In this document: positions 11,801 through 23,800 of the stretch, piece after piece
Layout of the letters: each line of letters starts with the position of its first letter
How positions within the stretch are numbered: position 1 is the first letter of the stretch
From: Ancylostoma caninum
Lineage: Eukaryota; Nematoda; Chromadorea; Rhabditida; Ancylostomatidae
Direction of reading: 5' to 3'
NCBI GenBank assembly: GCA_037903475.1
Contig: JBAJFG010000457.1
Span: 1 to 64,000 of the forward strand
DNA length: 64,000 bases
Translations under genes and position numbers: made by a program
The notes under the pieces: generated by a model
What the model was told of the DNA's origin: nothing
Databases searched by the model: none
Seen by the model: only the letters and a program-made list of their open reading frames with translations

Positions 11801-14800
11801 GGTGGCTGTCGGTTGTTGCGTTTTGCTCCACTTCACAGGCTTAAAACTTAAGCAAACTATTATATCTCTTTAAGAAAAACTGCATACAAGATGCTTGTAG
11901 AGGGAGAATAGCGCTTTCGAATCGTATATGATTTCTTCCTAAAGGATGGCAGATTGCTGGAGAAAAATGCATCCGAATAAAACGCAAGGACTTATGTTAA
12001 CACTTAATTTTTTCCAGCCCAGAATATCGATTGGCCCATCGATTTTGTTGATTTTTCACAATTTCTGTTCAGAGGGTTGCGCGGTCATGTCTAACTGGGG
12101 TTCTTCAATATGCCGAACACGAATATAAGAACGAATATTTCGAGCGAAAATATTGATCTATCGATGTTGTCGATTTTCCATCGTTTTTGCTCACGGGTCC
12201 GTGAGGACATGTCTCTCTCCAACACGCTGAACACGATCATGATAAGAGTTTGCAAGTGTCTGTCCATTGATTAATCGATATTATTGCTTTTTTCGCGCCT
12301 GTTGGCCAGGTGTCGGTGAAGACATACCTACTGTAGTTCTTGAATACGTCGAGCACGGATGTGAGAATCACATTGCATGAGAATATCAATTTATTGATTT
12401 TTTCGCTTTTTAACAAGGACGGGTAGGAGCACGCCTCCTGGGTTCCGAAGCACCCAGAACACAAATATTACAAACTCTTTCCGTGAAGTTCTTGCCCAAA
12501 TAGCTTTACCAACTTTTCGCGAATGGTGTGGTGAAAAAGGATCGGTTGACTAGGCGTTTGTTAACCCAATTATCACAAAAATATTGCCTTCGCAGTGTGA
12601 AATGGCCGGAGATAGTAAAACACCCTAGCGAAGCCCGGTATGCCATCTATTCGCCGATACTGGCGATCCTCAGGGGAGCAGAAAAATGTGCCTCATTTAG
12701 ATATAAGGTCGAAACGAATCACATTTTTAATTCCTAATTTTCTCTTCCTCGTTTTTCTCTGCCGGTTCAGTTAAAGGCCAACGGCTAGAAAAAGTGCACT
12801 TGCTGTGAAATTGCGTCTGGACCTCAATCAGGTTGCTCAGGGGCAAACGCAGAGCATATTGAGAGCAAACTGAAGCTCTCAGCAGTTTTTGGGCATACAC
12901 TTCTTGCTTGTATTGCTGTCATTGCTGTTTTTGTGTTGAATCCATCTGCAAGCAGTTTTACTGCAATTTTTTTGTACCTACACCTAAGTACACACGTCAT
13001 TCGTTGAAATTATGAGAGCCACTACCGTCATTTCAGAAGAGGTCCTCAGTCTGGATTTCGATTTGTCCATTACTTTCGCCGAGTAAGTACAGGATCACAA
13101 CAAAGTCTTTGGCTTGATATAACAAGTTGTAACACTGGGATCACACGAGCTAGCTATCTAAAAATTTACGCGGGTTACGCAGAATTCTTTTACTTTGAGA
13201 ATCCACCCTTGGATCTTGAATATCTCTCTTGGCTTCTCCATAGACTCGACATAACCGTCTGTGACGGAAACGCACGAGGGCCGCAAGGTGGTCGTGCTTC
13301 TATGACCCCGTTTTCGGTCTGTAGCAAGGAAGCTGGTACCTCAGCAAAGGTTAGCCTAACTCCTGCATTGTAAGAAATGTACCTCAGAGACCCAGAGATC
13401 TCCAGTTCAGGGAGTACGCTAATTATTAAGCACATATGACGGGTTTAGTGAAATCAAAAACTGCGGGGTCCGAACCAACCTTCTGCTGCTTTTTCTTTTG
13501 TCACACTAAAGAATGTCTTCATCAGATCTCCATCTTATTTTTTTCGGATGTGGTTAAGCCTTAGCAATAACATACTCCTCAGGATTTCGCTCTGCCCACT
13601 TCTGCTCTTTGTTTTGTGAAACTTTTTGGCAAAAAGTGGGGGAGTGACAATGTAGTGATCTTTTTCGGTCGAGAAAACTAGTTCAGGCACGGATCTCTCT
13701 AGGATAGAAAACTTTAGCCCTCTCGAATATTGGGTAGAAAGTGGGCAAGTTGGAAAGACAATTAGACGAAGTTCCTGGAGAAGATGTCGTAGAGACCCTG
13801 CTTGCGGCCATTTCCATCTCTACCTCGTTTCATGTTTGTAGATCATTCAAGATTCAAACAAAGCTGTGGACCACGAAATTTTGCGCATATATTCGAGGCA
13901 TTTGGGTAGTCAACGCAAACACAAAGTCATGGGTCTCCCGGCGAAGCGCAAGGAATAATTGCTATTAAGTGTTTGGCCAAAGACTTTGTTGTCACCCTGT
14001 AGTGTTGTAAAGAATTCACCCCCTATTCATTGGAACCCACTTATGTAGACGTAAACGAACTCAAGTTGCTTTGAGTGTTTTTAGACAGCTATGCGTTCAG
14101 TTTCAAGCTGTTTTTCCGAAGTATTTTCTAGCGGAATAAATCTCGGAAATCAGAATTTATCCGTGCTGTAAAAGCTTGGAGCTACAGTGAGTGCATGATA
14201 TGTATTTAGCTGCCAATTGTGAACGATCAGTTGATGAAGATATGGCTTTGATTGAGCTACCAAGACAATAATCGTGAATCCGATGAGGCATGGGTGCTCT
14301 CACGATTTTCCTCAATAAAAAATTCTCAGTGAAAATGCCCTCTTTCTTTGCATTTATAGCTAGACATTCAGTACTTCTGGGAAGTTTCTCTCTTACATCA
14401 CTTCACTGATTAGAGCGGAATATGACTTTATTTTCGATATAACTGCACATTTTAGTGTAGTAGTTTTGATGCGCAACTGTTCATCTCATGAAAAGAAACA
14501 AAAGGACTTCAAGAAGTGCGACGGAATGACCAAGTTCAAGCTTAGAAGTTGTGGAGGTTCCTTATTTTTCGTCTTTGTCAAGAATCACTCTATCTGGCCC
14601 TACTCACGTTTTCCAACATCCGTCGTGCTTTACGCCTCCACTAATTTCTGGTTGTTATTCGCACCATTGATCGTCTCTCACGTCTTGTCGCGTGTCACAA
14701 GTTCACGTCCACAACATTTTACATCAACTCACCGGAAGACTTGGCAGTGAGAATGGAACACAAACTTAGGAAACATTCTCGTTCTTACACAACGAGTTTT

Positions 14801-17800
14801 TGAGAGAACTGGTTACCCAGGCGCACGCTTATGAGCGTTTATTCCTGGTGAGAGCATGTTAGATTATTGGAGACATTTCTGGAATCCTGGCTCTAATCTA
14901 AAAATAGAAAAAAGTTGTCTTGCGGAAGGACTTCCCTCGTACCATTTTTTTCAAAAAAAAATTTCTGCACATTTTTCTGCATACAGTTGACGGCAATGGC
15001 GGTGGCCCATTCGCGGCCTTGAGGAGGACGCTGCGCGACCGCTCCGTGGGCCGGAATCGGTGCCGTCGCTTCAGAAATGCTATTTCTAGGGTCTTTTTTC
15101 CCGATTTGCTCAAAAATCCTTAAACTTAGGAAACATTCTCGGGTAGAAACGCTGCTAGAAATTGCATAACAGCAGCAGAATACATAGGTTACAGCCCACG
15201 CGGCGCGGTTGTGCGACGTCCTGCTCGAGGCCGCAGATGGGCCAACGCCATTGACGTCCACTGTTTGTTCTGTACTAAATTCCGCGCTTATCTTTTCGAA
15301 GACGTCACCTTAGCAGATTTGTTATTTACGAGTCCAAGTTACATTCCGTCTGCTCAAAATGTTCTAAAATGTAAGCGATCAGTGCTGAAGCCAGAAATTT
15401 CCGGAATTCTCCGCATTTGACTCTAGTTACAGGGCGGGGTCAGGGCAATTAAAAACTTTTTAAACAACTGGTGACGTCTGCAAAAATGTTAGATGTCCAA
15501 GATGCGAAAAGATGCAGAACGTTGTTCTCCACTTCGTAAAACTTTAAGGTCTAAAAAATTTTCACTGAAAAAAAAGACTACAAAATCCCGCGAATACCCG
15601 CCAAAATTTCCACATTCTGCCGACGCGACTGTATGTAGATTGTATTCTGGGATTTACTAGGTAAATCGAAATTTAAGCTATGGATCCAAGCATGGAGAGC
15701 TCACGAGAAAGCATATTCTGTTCCATATTTTTACAGAAACTTTACAGCATTTTTTAAAATATGTTTTATCCGAGGGTCCGAGGACTGTCCAATGCTACGT
15801 CCCATAACTGGTTCACCGATTCATTGTTTCTGCGTTGCACTTTTTACTGATTGTACCTATTAATTCGAACTGTTTAGAAGGATTCCTGAAAAATTCAAAA
15901 CAACCCAATAGTTTTGGGCTATCATGTACATTGATTTAAATCAGCTGTTCTCTCCTTCGGAAACATGTAAGAACTTGTTATACCTAAAGAAGCAAAAAGT
16001 ATGTAATAAGCATAACTTGATAGTCTTAAAATATAAAAATTATCAGAAATAACATAACAATTTCTTTGATAACCATAATTGCAAAGGCACTAACACAGAT
16101 GTCACCGAAATAGAGAGAAGTTCCCCAAAAATGCTCAGAAGTTCCGTATGCGACACCACGTGATGTATTTCTCGGAAGTGTCGCTACGTCACAGCTAGCT
16201 TTGATCCATAGCCATGCGGCAGATGACGAATTCCGAGCGGTTGTTATTTGACGTCACTCGAGGCGTCACGAAAAAAATGAGCGCATACTGGATGTTTGAT
16301 GGTAGCCATGCACGTCATTTTGCTACATTCCCGAATGCCTCGAAAAAACGCCCCCCTTCGCGTCTTATGGCCTGAAATCGCAATCCAGGTGACACTCATA
16401 AGAACAGAATTACTCGTAAGTATTGATTCAGCGAAATCTTATAAACACTTTTTACCGAAGAGAATGAAATTGGATTTCTGAGCACAGGTGTTAGAAATAC
16501 TCGTCTAGACTTGTTCTCCTAAGCAATCTGATTATATATTTGTTGGAAATATGCATATTATTTATTTTATTTCATTTTCCATACTTGCATCAACTACAGT
16601 GACGTGCCAAACTAACTCAGTACAAGTTAACTAAACAAGCAAATCGCCTAGGTAAAAAAAAAATGCAGAGAAAAAGAAATGAACCCAGAAGATTACTGGT
16701 GGAAGGGAGGGAATGCTTGAAATCTACTGTCATAATTCCAAGAAAAATTTTAGTATTTCATAATAATATTGATAATGTATTCAATGGTCTTAGCCCACGG
16801 GTCTTTCGCATGAATTCTCGGACCAACAGAGGACTAACGATCACTCATCTTTTTGTTCTTCCAATAATCCTGTGTTTTCTTTTGACTTCCAACTTGGAAA
16901 TGAAGGCAAGACAGGCCCACACTCTAGTGAAATTGAGCGTGAGCCGTGGAATTTTCTTCTGTTCCGAAACGGAGACTCCTCGTTTGTCCAAAGCTGGTGA
17001 AAGACGGAATGTGAATATTTTCGCCGGCATACAGGGTGATGACATAGTGTCATCAACTAAGACAAGATTCACATAGTCGACACAAGTTCACAAAATTCTC
17101 CGGCGAAGTGCAAGTGAAATATGCAGCGAGCTTTGGGCCTGAAATTGATGTCACTCTGTATCCCTGACATGACTTAGGCTGTTCACAATATCACTTCTGG
17201 ACACCATTTTGCGAATATGTATTGGAAAAATTTTCAAGATTAAGACTTCAAGATTCAAGGTTTTCCGGGCATGCAAAATAGAAAAAGATATTCGATGTTA
17301 TTCTTCGCCTTGGTGGTTTGGCGGTCCAGATCATAAATAGCATTGATACCACTTTCCGGCCTCTGAAAAGGACGTTACCGTCGTTGATTCGGGCCGATTA
17401 AAATAAAGAATTCCATCTACCAACCTGAACGGCGCAGAAGAATATCATCAAATATCTTTCTTTATTTTTATAATTATTTTTCGTTATTTGTTCTCGCTTT
17501 GTTCAGTTCAAAATTGGTTTCTAATAACATTTTCTTCAGAATTTAGTTCATATGAGTCCCTTTTTTGCAGGACAACAAGGTTTTTCTTTCCACAATCCCG
17601 TAACCTTCTTGCTTGTCTGCGTTCGCCACGGCTTGGAATTTTTTTCATTCCACTTCACTCACGATTCCCTCACTTCAAGATGAGCTGTAAAGGCAAATTT
17701 TGATAGTTCTACAGAGAATATTTCTTTGCGAGCATTTTCACGTGCTAATCCCTTGTGCTTCATGCCCGGAAGCCTAATACCTTTGCCAAATTTAATTTTC

Positions 17801-20800
17801 GTCTTTTTTCATGGGTCACGAACGACTCAATGCCCCCATTTTTCTCTTTTTTCTGCCAGGCTCACGTGTCCTTCGAGTCAGCGAGCGGTCCTTATGCGGT
17901 TGAATCTGTTAGTTTGCTTGAATTGCATAGAAATGTGAGACCTGCGAGCTGCTTTGTGATCCTGTTGAAACATAAGAGCTTGTTACAGTATAGTAAAGTC
18001 CTGCAGTAGCAGAGTCGTCTAATTTGATGACACGCTTGAGCGCATGCACGGTGCACGCTCCTCTCCTTGTTTTTGTCTAAGTGAACGATTTCGCTCCTTC
18101 TTCTTTCGCTTCTCCGCATACTAAACGGAGTTCCAGTCTACGTTCCGGAAATGGAGTTAACTTCCGTACGATTTCTCAAAAGTTTGCTCGATGAAGTAAG
18201 CTGGGTTACGTGGAAAGTTTCTGGAATGGATCCAAATAATTCAAAAAGTAATGCAATTAACAGCACCCATTAGAAATATCATGATATTTGGAGAACTCAT
18301 CATTTTATTAGACCATCTCCCTCATCTGAAATAACTTTATGCCAGGGGCACAGAATTATTGACAATTTGATGCAAAGTAAATTCTAAGTCATTGACGGGT
18401 CCCCCCCCCCCCTCCCCTCCTCCTCGTCAAAGCCTTCGAACTCGTTCTTGCCTTAGTAGTACTCGAACGATCGGACTAAATGGGATCCGACTAGTGATCC
18501 ACTAGGTAACTCCAACTCGGCTTCAGGTTTTTTTTTCTTGGGAACTTTTTCAAATATGTGGATATACTCCAGGAGCTTTTCGAGCAACCTCGCTGAAACA
18601 TGACTCATCAGCCTCCGATGCATTGACTTTCAAATTTTATTAACACTGATTCCCTTTAAGTTGACAGTTGACAGCTACTACAGGTAACATATTCGTTTGG
18701 AGAAACCATTTGTTCCCTTTAAAAATGCAAAACCCAAAGTTTAGCGGATATTTTTGAAGTTCGTTACGATAGGCGAATTTTGGATAGTAGGATATTGACA
18801 ATCGACAGCTGGTCCCTTTTCATTTTCTCTCTTGCGTCACGAATTATAACTTGAACTCAACTGGTGGGTGAGGCTCTAATGGATGTTTGCGCGTCTGTTC
18901 CATTCTCCTTATTCTGTCGAGACTCGGTCGCTTCCGAAGGAACACGGTTAGAGAAATGGCGGGTATGGGACTAATTGCTCTCCAACACCTGCCACATATC
19001 ACTAGAATCCCTGCCTTTGCAGCTCTTATTTATTTACTTCATTTATTCATTCGTTTGATACAGTGAATGTATCTCATAAACAAGAACACACTAAGAAACA
19101 GAAGTAATCTGGAAGATTCCCTTTTTTCTCTACGAGCGCCGTGATTCCTTTCGCAGGTGGTCCATTCCAAGCCGTTCTCCTCCTGGAGTTGGTGAAAAAC
19201 TTCCGTACGGGATTCTCTCCCATATCCAGGATGCAGAGACGGACATCTGTTGCTCGGTTGACCAGCTTAACCAACGGCGAACGTCCGAGACCCTGGGCGA
19301 ACGGAATGGGGGGACGTCAAGAATATGAGTTGTTCACAAAACCTTCCTTATCCTAGAACGGCTTGCAGATACAAGAATTTGCTCATAGACTTGTAATTAA
19401 CGACATAGGTAATCAGCCATGATAAAACGGAAAATTTAATTTGATTATATGTATGTCTGTATAATTTATCATAACCTCATGGTAGAAACTTCAGAATAGG
19501 CTCAACAATATGAAAGTGGAACACCTAGAACGACCAAAATGAAGGTTATAGCCGTACTATTAAGCAAAATCTCATATGTGAAATCCTGTTCTGAAGACAT
19601 TTTTCATTTTTTATGGTTCTGTAGCGGAATTTATAGACCTTCCTGAGAGTCATCTTACTTTTCCGGAACAGACGAATCGCCGAGGAAAAGGTTGAAGAGC
19701 GTCACTATGTACATACTTTCACCACACAAATTACCTTCTCGATGTCACATAATTCTCGAACTAAATGTTCCGATTTTTGCTCCAGAAATTCATTCGCCGT
19801 GGGTTCCATGTAGGGTAATCCCTCACTGGCTACTATCATGAGATTTGTAACTGAATTTTCTCAGCCACTCACTCTAAAGAAATGCAAATCTAGAACGGAT
19901 TGGAATTTAAAGGAAGGGCCATTTTGTCAGTGAAGATGTACCGGCCAAGGGTAGGGTGTGGGGCTGGAGCACTCCAAGTCCGAGCTCTCGGCTTCTTTCG
20001 GCCTTTTGACCCGTCACGGATTGGGAATTCCACCTAAGTTTCAGTGTTCTGTTTTTTTTTGTGCACCCTGAGTGTATGAATAAATAAATAAATAAATAAA
20101 TGAATTGCGCTAAAGCAGTGTCTTATCTTTTTTAATGCTCGTCGAACAGCCTCAAGCAGTTTCTGCACCCTCTAGTGTTTATTCAGCGAAGAATAATCCG
20201 AAACTTCATTGAGAACGTTTTTTTTTTGGAAATTATTTTTGTTTCAGCTGAATCTGATGGGAAACTGTTAATTTCCTGAAAGGCATTTTGGTATTTGTTG
20301 AATTCCGTAAGAACTTCAAACTTTCAAAATTGATCCTGTGGACTTCAAATAACCTCTCAGCCTTGTAACATTTTTGTGTACCGGTAATTACGAGAGTTTC
20401 TAATGCCTCAAACAGCCTGATGTTTCTTAAGTTTCAATCTTTAAGGGTTCATTGAACCCAAAGCTAAATTTTCCTTAAGTGTACCGTGCAGAGTAGAAGG
20501 CAGTTTCTATTTACATTACTGAGAAGCACGATATTCTATAGAGTTTAGTGCATTTGACACTCTGGTAGGCCTTCTTTTCATAAGTTATGTTGCCAAATAC
20601 CCAATAGGTAGATGCACTAAACTCGAAACGGCTTAATTTCAACCCAATCCTGCTGTCGACAAGCGAGGAAGTCCTCTTCTGAGAGTTGTAAATCGCGTTC
20701 TTTAGTAAGATATAATAATTTATTATTAATCTTCTAAATAAATCCTCTGCGTATTGCTGCAAATCACGAAATTACGGTGATGTGACGGGGGGCTGAGCAG

Positions 20801-23800
20801 CGATGACCATCAAACTCTGCACACCAAACAATAAAGTATTCTTGTAAAGTGTGCGACTTCCGTTGCCAACGCGATGAATTTGTGAATCCATCAAATGTTG
20901 TCGAAAAACGAGACGTACAAAAAGTGATTGGATTTCGAAACTTGGACTTCTGTCACGGGGAAGGCCGAAGAAAACGCGGAGAAGCTCGGAAACAACCTTA
21001 CAGGCACTTCTATCCACTGATTCTCCGTCATCGCCATGTGCAAGTTGACCGGTCGTTCCGGTGGTGCACGTCGAATCCAAGGGACATGCGCGCTGTTCGT
21101 TCCCGTTTCCTCCAAATATGATAACCACACGCTGGCGCCAAATCTGTCAGTAACGTCCTGAGTCGCGGTAATTGGCTGTTTTTTCTTGGCCGAGCGTTAA
21201 TGGGAACAGAACCGCCGCGTATAACACCGGAAGTGGCGATTGATAGGAGAAGATTGCAAAGCGGGCGCTTGTAACACAAGAAATGACCTTGACTGTGAAT
21301 CCGTTCTTCAAAATCATGTACCCGTCGTGTGACACTGATCCGTTGGACGACAGGTACGAGCATGAGCCTGCTGCGGACCACCTGCTCCCCCCACATCCCG
21401 CACTCCTTCACGCACTTCCTCCTCAGCACCCCTCTGCATCTCTAGCCCCGTCGCCGCCTGTGCGCCGGTGCTGGCGTTAGAAGTTTAGCCCGTTTGCGAG
21501 TGTTGTTTGCTTGGGTGCGGATTGTCGCACGCACACGCATATGTCGTTCCTCTCAAAGACGCCCAAGTAAGTCCTCTCCGTGATTCTGACGCTTCCGCTA
21601 GCTGCTGCTGCAGCTTCTCGCTCCTTCGGCTTCCGTTCCTGTTTACACCCTCGCCGAACAGTTGTTTCTGTGGCTGAGCCGACGCAGCGCTTCCTACCGC
21701 TACTGATCAACCGTGGTTTCGTCGCACACAACGGCTTTTCATGTTCCTAATCAGCTCAGAGAGCCGCGACGCCGTGTTTCCGCCACAGCGGAGACACGAT
21801 TTGCTTTTCGTGCATTGATTTACTGCCGAACAAGTAGATGGGTCCGTGAGGCTGGCGGCGAATTCACCGTATTGTGTGAGACCTGAGTTCGCCGCCAAGC
21901 GCAAACACTCGACAGCGATACGTCCACCCGACGCTCAGAAGGGCTCGTCAGTCACCGCCGGCGATTCCCGGAAAATCCACCTCGCGCATGACAACTGCGG
22001 TCGCGGGCCGCCAAAAGACGACACCCTCAGGCGGCCGCGGGTATTGATTGGTTTTTTCCCAGTATTACTTGGAGAAAATCCTGGGTAACCCTACGATTTT
22101 TGCTCAGCCTCCCTATGAGGCAATACACGAAACGAACGCTGAGCCTCTTCTTGTTTTTTTTTTCAATATTTTATGCGGTAACAATTCATGATTTATTAAT
22201 GGAATACGCTTAAGCTGCTCAAGTATCCAGAAATATGTGCGCTGAGGAATGTTTATAGCATAGGTGAATATTACACTGTTTCGTGTCACAGGAGCAAGAT
22301 TCCAGATTTTCAACAGCCATATTTGGCCTTTGAAGAGTACTCTGTCGGAAATTCCTGCGTTATTTTTATTTCTATTTTTTTCGGAACTAAACCCCAATCA
22401 TGTTTGCTAAATTTTGTCTAGAAACTTATTTAGCTCGATTATTTGTGATCAGAAGCTTATTTGTTCTCTCACAATTTTTCTCCAAAGCCAAGCTGGGCGT
22501 GTTGTGCAAGCCAGTGGCGATTTTCATGTACGTTCCCGAGAAGGTTCGTTGCCTCCCGCAGCTCCAGAGTGGGCGAGTTTCCCCAACAATTGTATATCTT
22601 GTCATCTTTACCATTATTATGACTAACTGAGACGAGCCGCTTAGATAAGGTATACTCTTTTTCGTCTGGAAAACTCGTCCATTCTAGGAGCGCATATACA
22701 GTGCCCGCACTAAGTTTGGTAAAAATAAACATCTAGAACGCGGATTTGCGTTGTTTTCGTTCTAGGGTTATAGTTCAACGTTACAAAGCGATTCACAGAC
22801 CAAACCAGGGGTCAAAAATGGCAGTGGAGTGGGTTACCATTTTTCATGAAATCAGCCCTAAATTCTGGTTTTCAACAACGAAATTCGCAAGTTTTTTATT
22901 CTGCCGCGGCCTTACCGCGCATAGCGTGCGACATACTTTGATGCGCGGCATGATCCGAGCACTATAAATGACACTGGAATTTCAATGTTCAAAATAAAAA
23001 ACTTGCGAATTTCGTTGTTGAAAATCAGAATTTAGAGCTGGTTTCATGAAGTATGCTAGCCCACTCCACTGCTGCTTCCGACCTCTGGTTTGGTTTATGA
23101 ATCGCTTTGTTACGTTGAGCTATAACCCTAGATCGAAAACAATGCGAATCCGCGTTCTAGATGTTTATTTTTGACAAACTTAGTGCGGATATTGTAAATC
23201 ACTACCTTTTCGGTAACGTTCAAGAATCCACAGAAACCATCCTCTAAAAAAGCACTTCCTGGCCGGCTGTGCAGCAAATCTTGATTACTACAGCTGAAAT
23301 TTAGCGTCATTAGAGCTTATATTATTAAAATAATTCTTGTCTTACTTGCGTTTCAAGCGTTTTCTGTCGGAACGCTGTTTAAAACAATATTAATTTTGCA
23401 CATAGAATCCATAAAAATTTGTTTATTCCACTCTGGTGGGTGGGCTAGGATTTTCTGAGGATTACTTTGAGGGATTGGGAGCACGTCACAGTGTCATTTT
23501 TCGTGGATGCTTTGCGTAGGAAAGCAAAGCCTAGCCGGCTTGCTTCTAATTGAATTTGGTTCCGCACCACCTGCACCCTTATGTACCAGTGTATGAGGCG
23601 AAATTTTAAGGTTGAACGAATCAGTCGAAAAGCAAGAGCGCATCCGGCAATTAACGTCAAATTGCCTGGTCGATTTTGGCGTGGGCCAGCTGGCGCCCGA
23701 CTCGAATCCCTTCAAATGGCATTAAAAGGCGATGGTAGATGAATGGCGAGCGTGGTTCTTTGCATCGGAGGCGGGTTTTCCTTAGACCTCGCCGCGAGGG

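Larger units (their letters stand above)
9835..13089. other. Intron 1 of pde-4, third part
   Basis: Besides the element at 10031-10301 and the tandem array at 11999-12475, this holds a 131-codon minus-strand open frame at 11436-11831 that I cannot assign; a weak resemblance to decayed transposase is not firm enough to call. The rest is plain AT-rich intron. Confidence 0.45.
14002..21010. other. Intron 1 of pde-4, fourth part
   Basis: No gene recognised. It contains the inverted repeats listed separately, a palindromic CRE TGACGTCA at 16249-16256, a poly-C tract at about 18402-18413, and an AAAT-type tail at 20062-20103 preceded by GCACCCTGAGTGTAT, also seen at 32333-32386. Open frames such as 16663-17076 overlap repeats and lack domain features. 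Confidence 0.45.

Noticed and set aside
11436..11831. 131-codon minus-strand frame in intron 1
   Set aside because: A short stretch ([11 protein letters not shown]) faintly recalls transposase, but the rest does not align with any family I know and no flanking inverted repeats were established.
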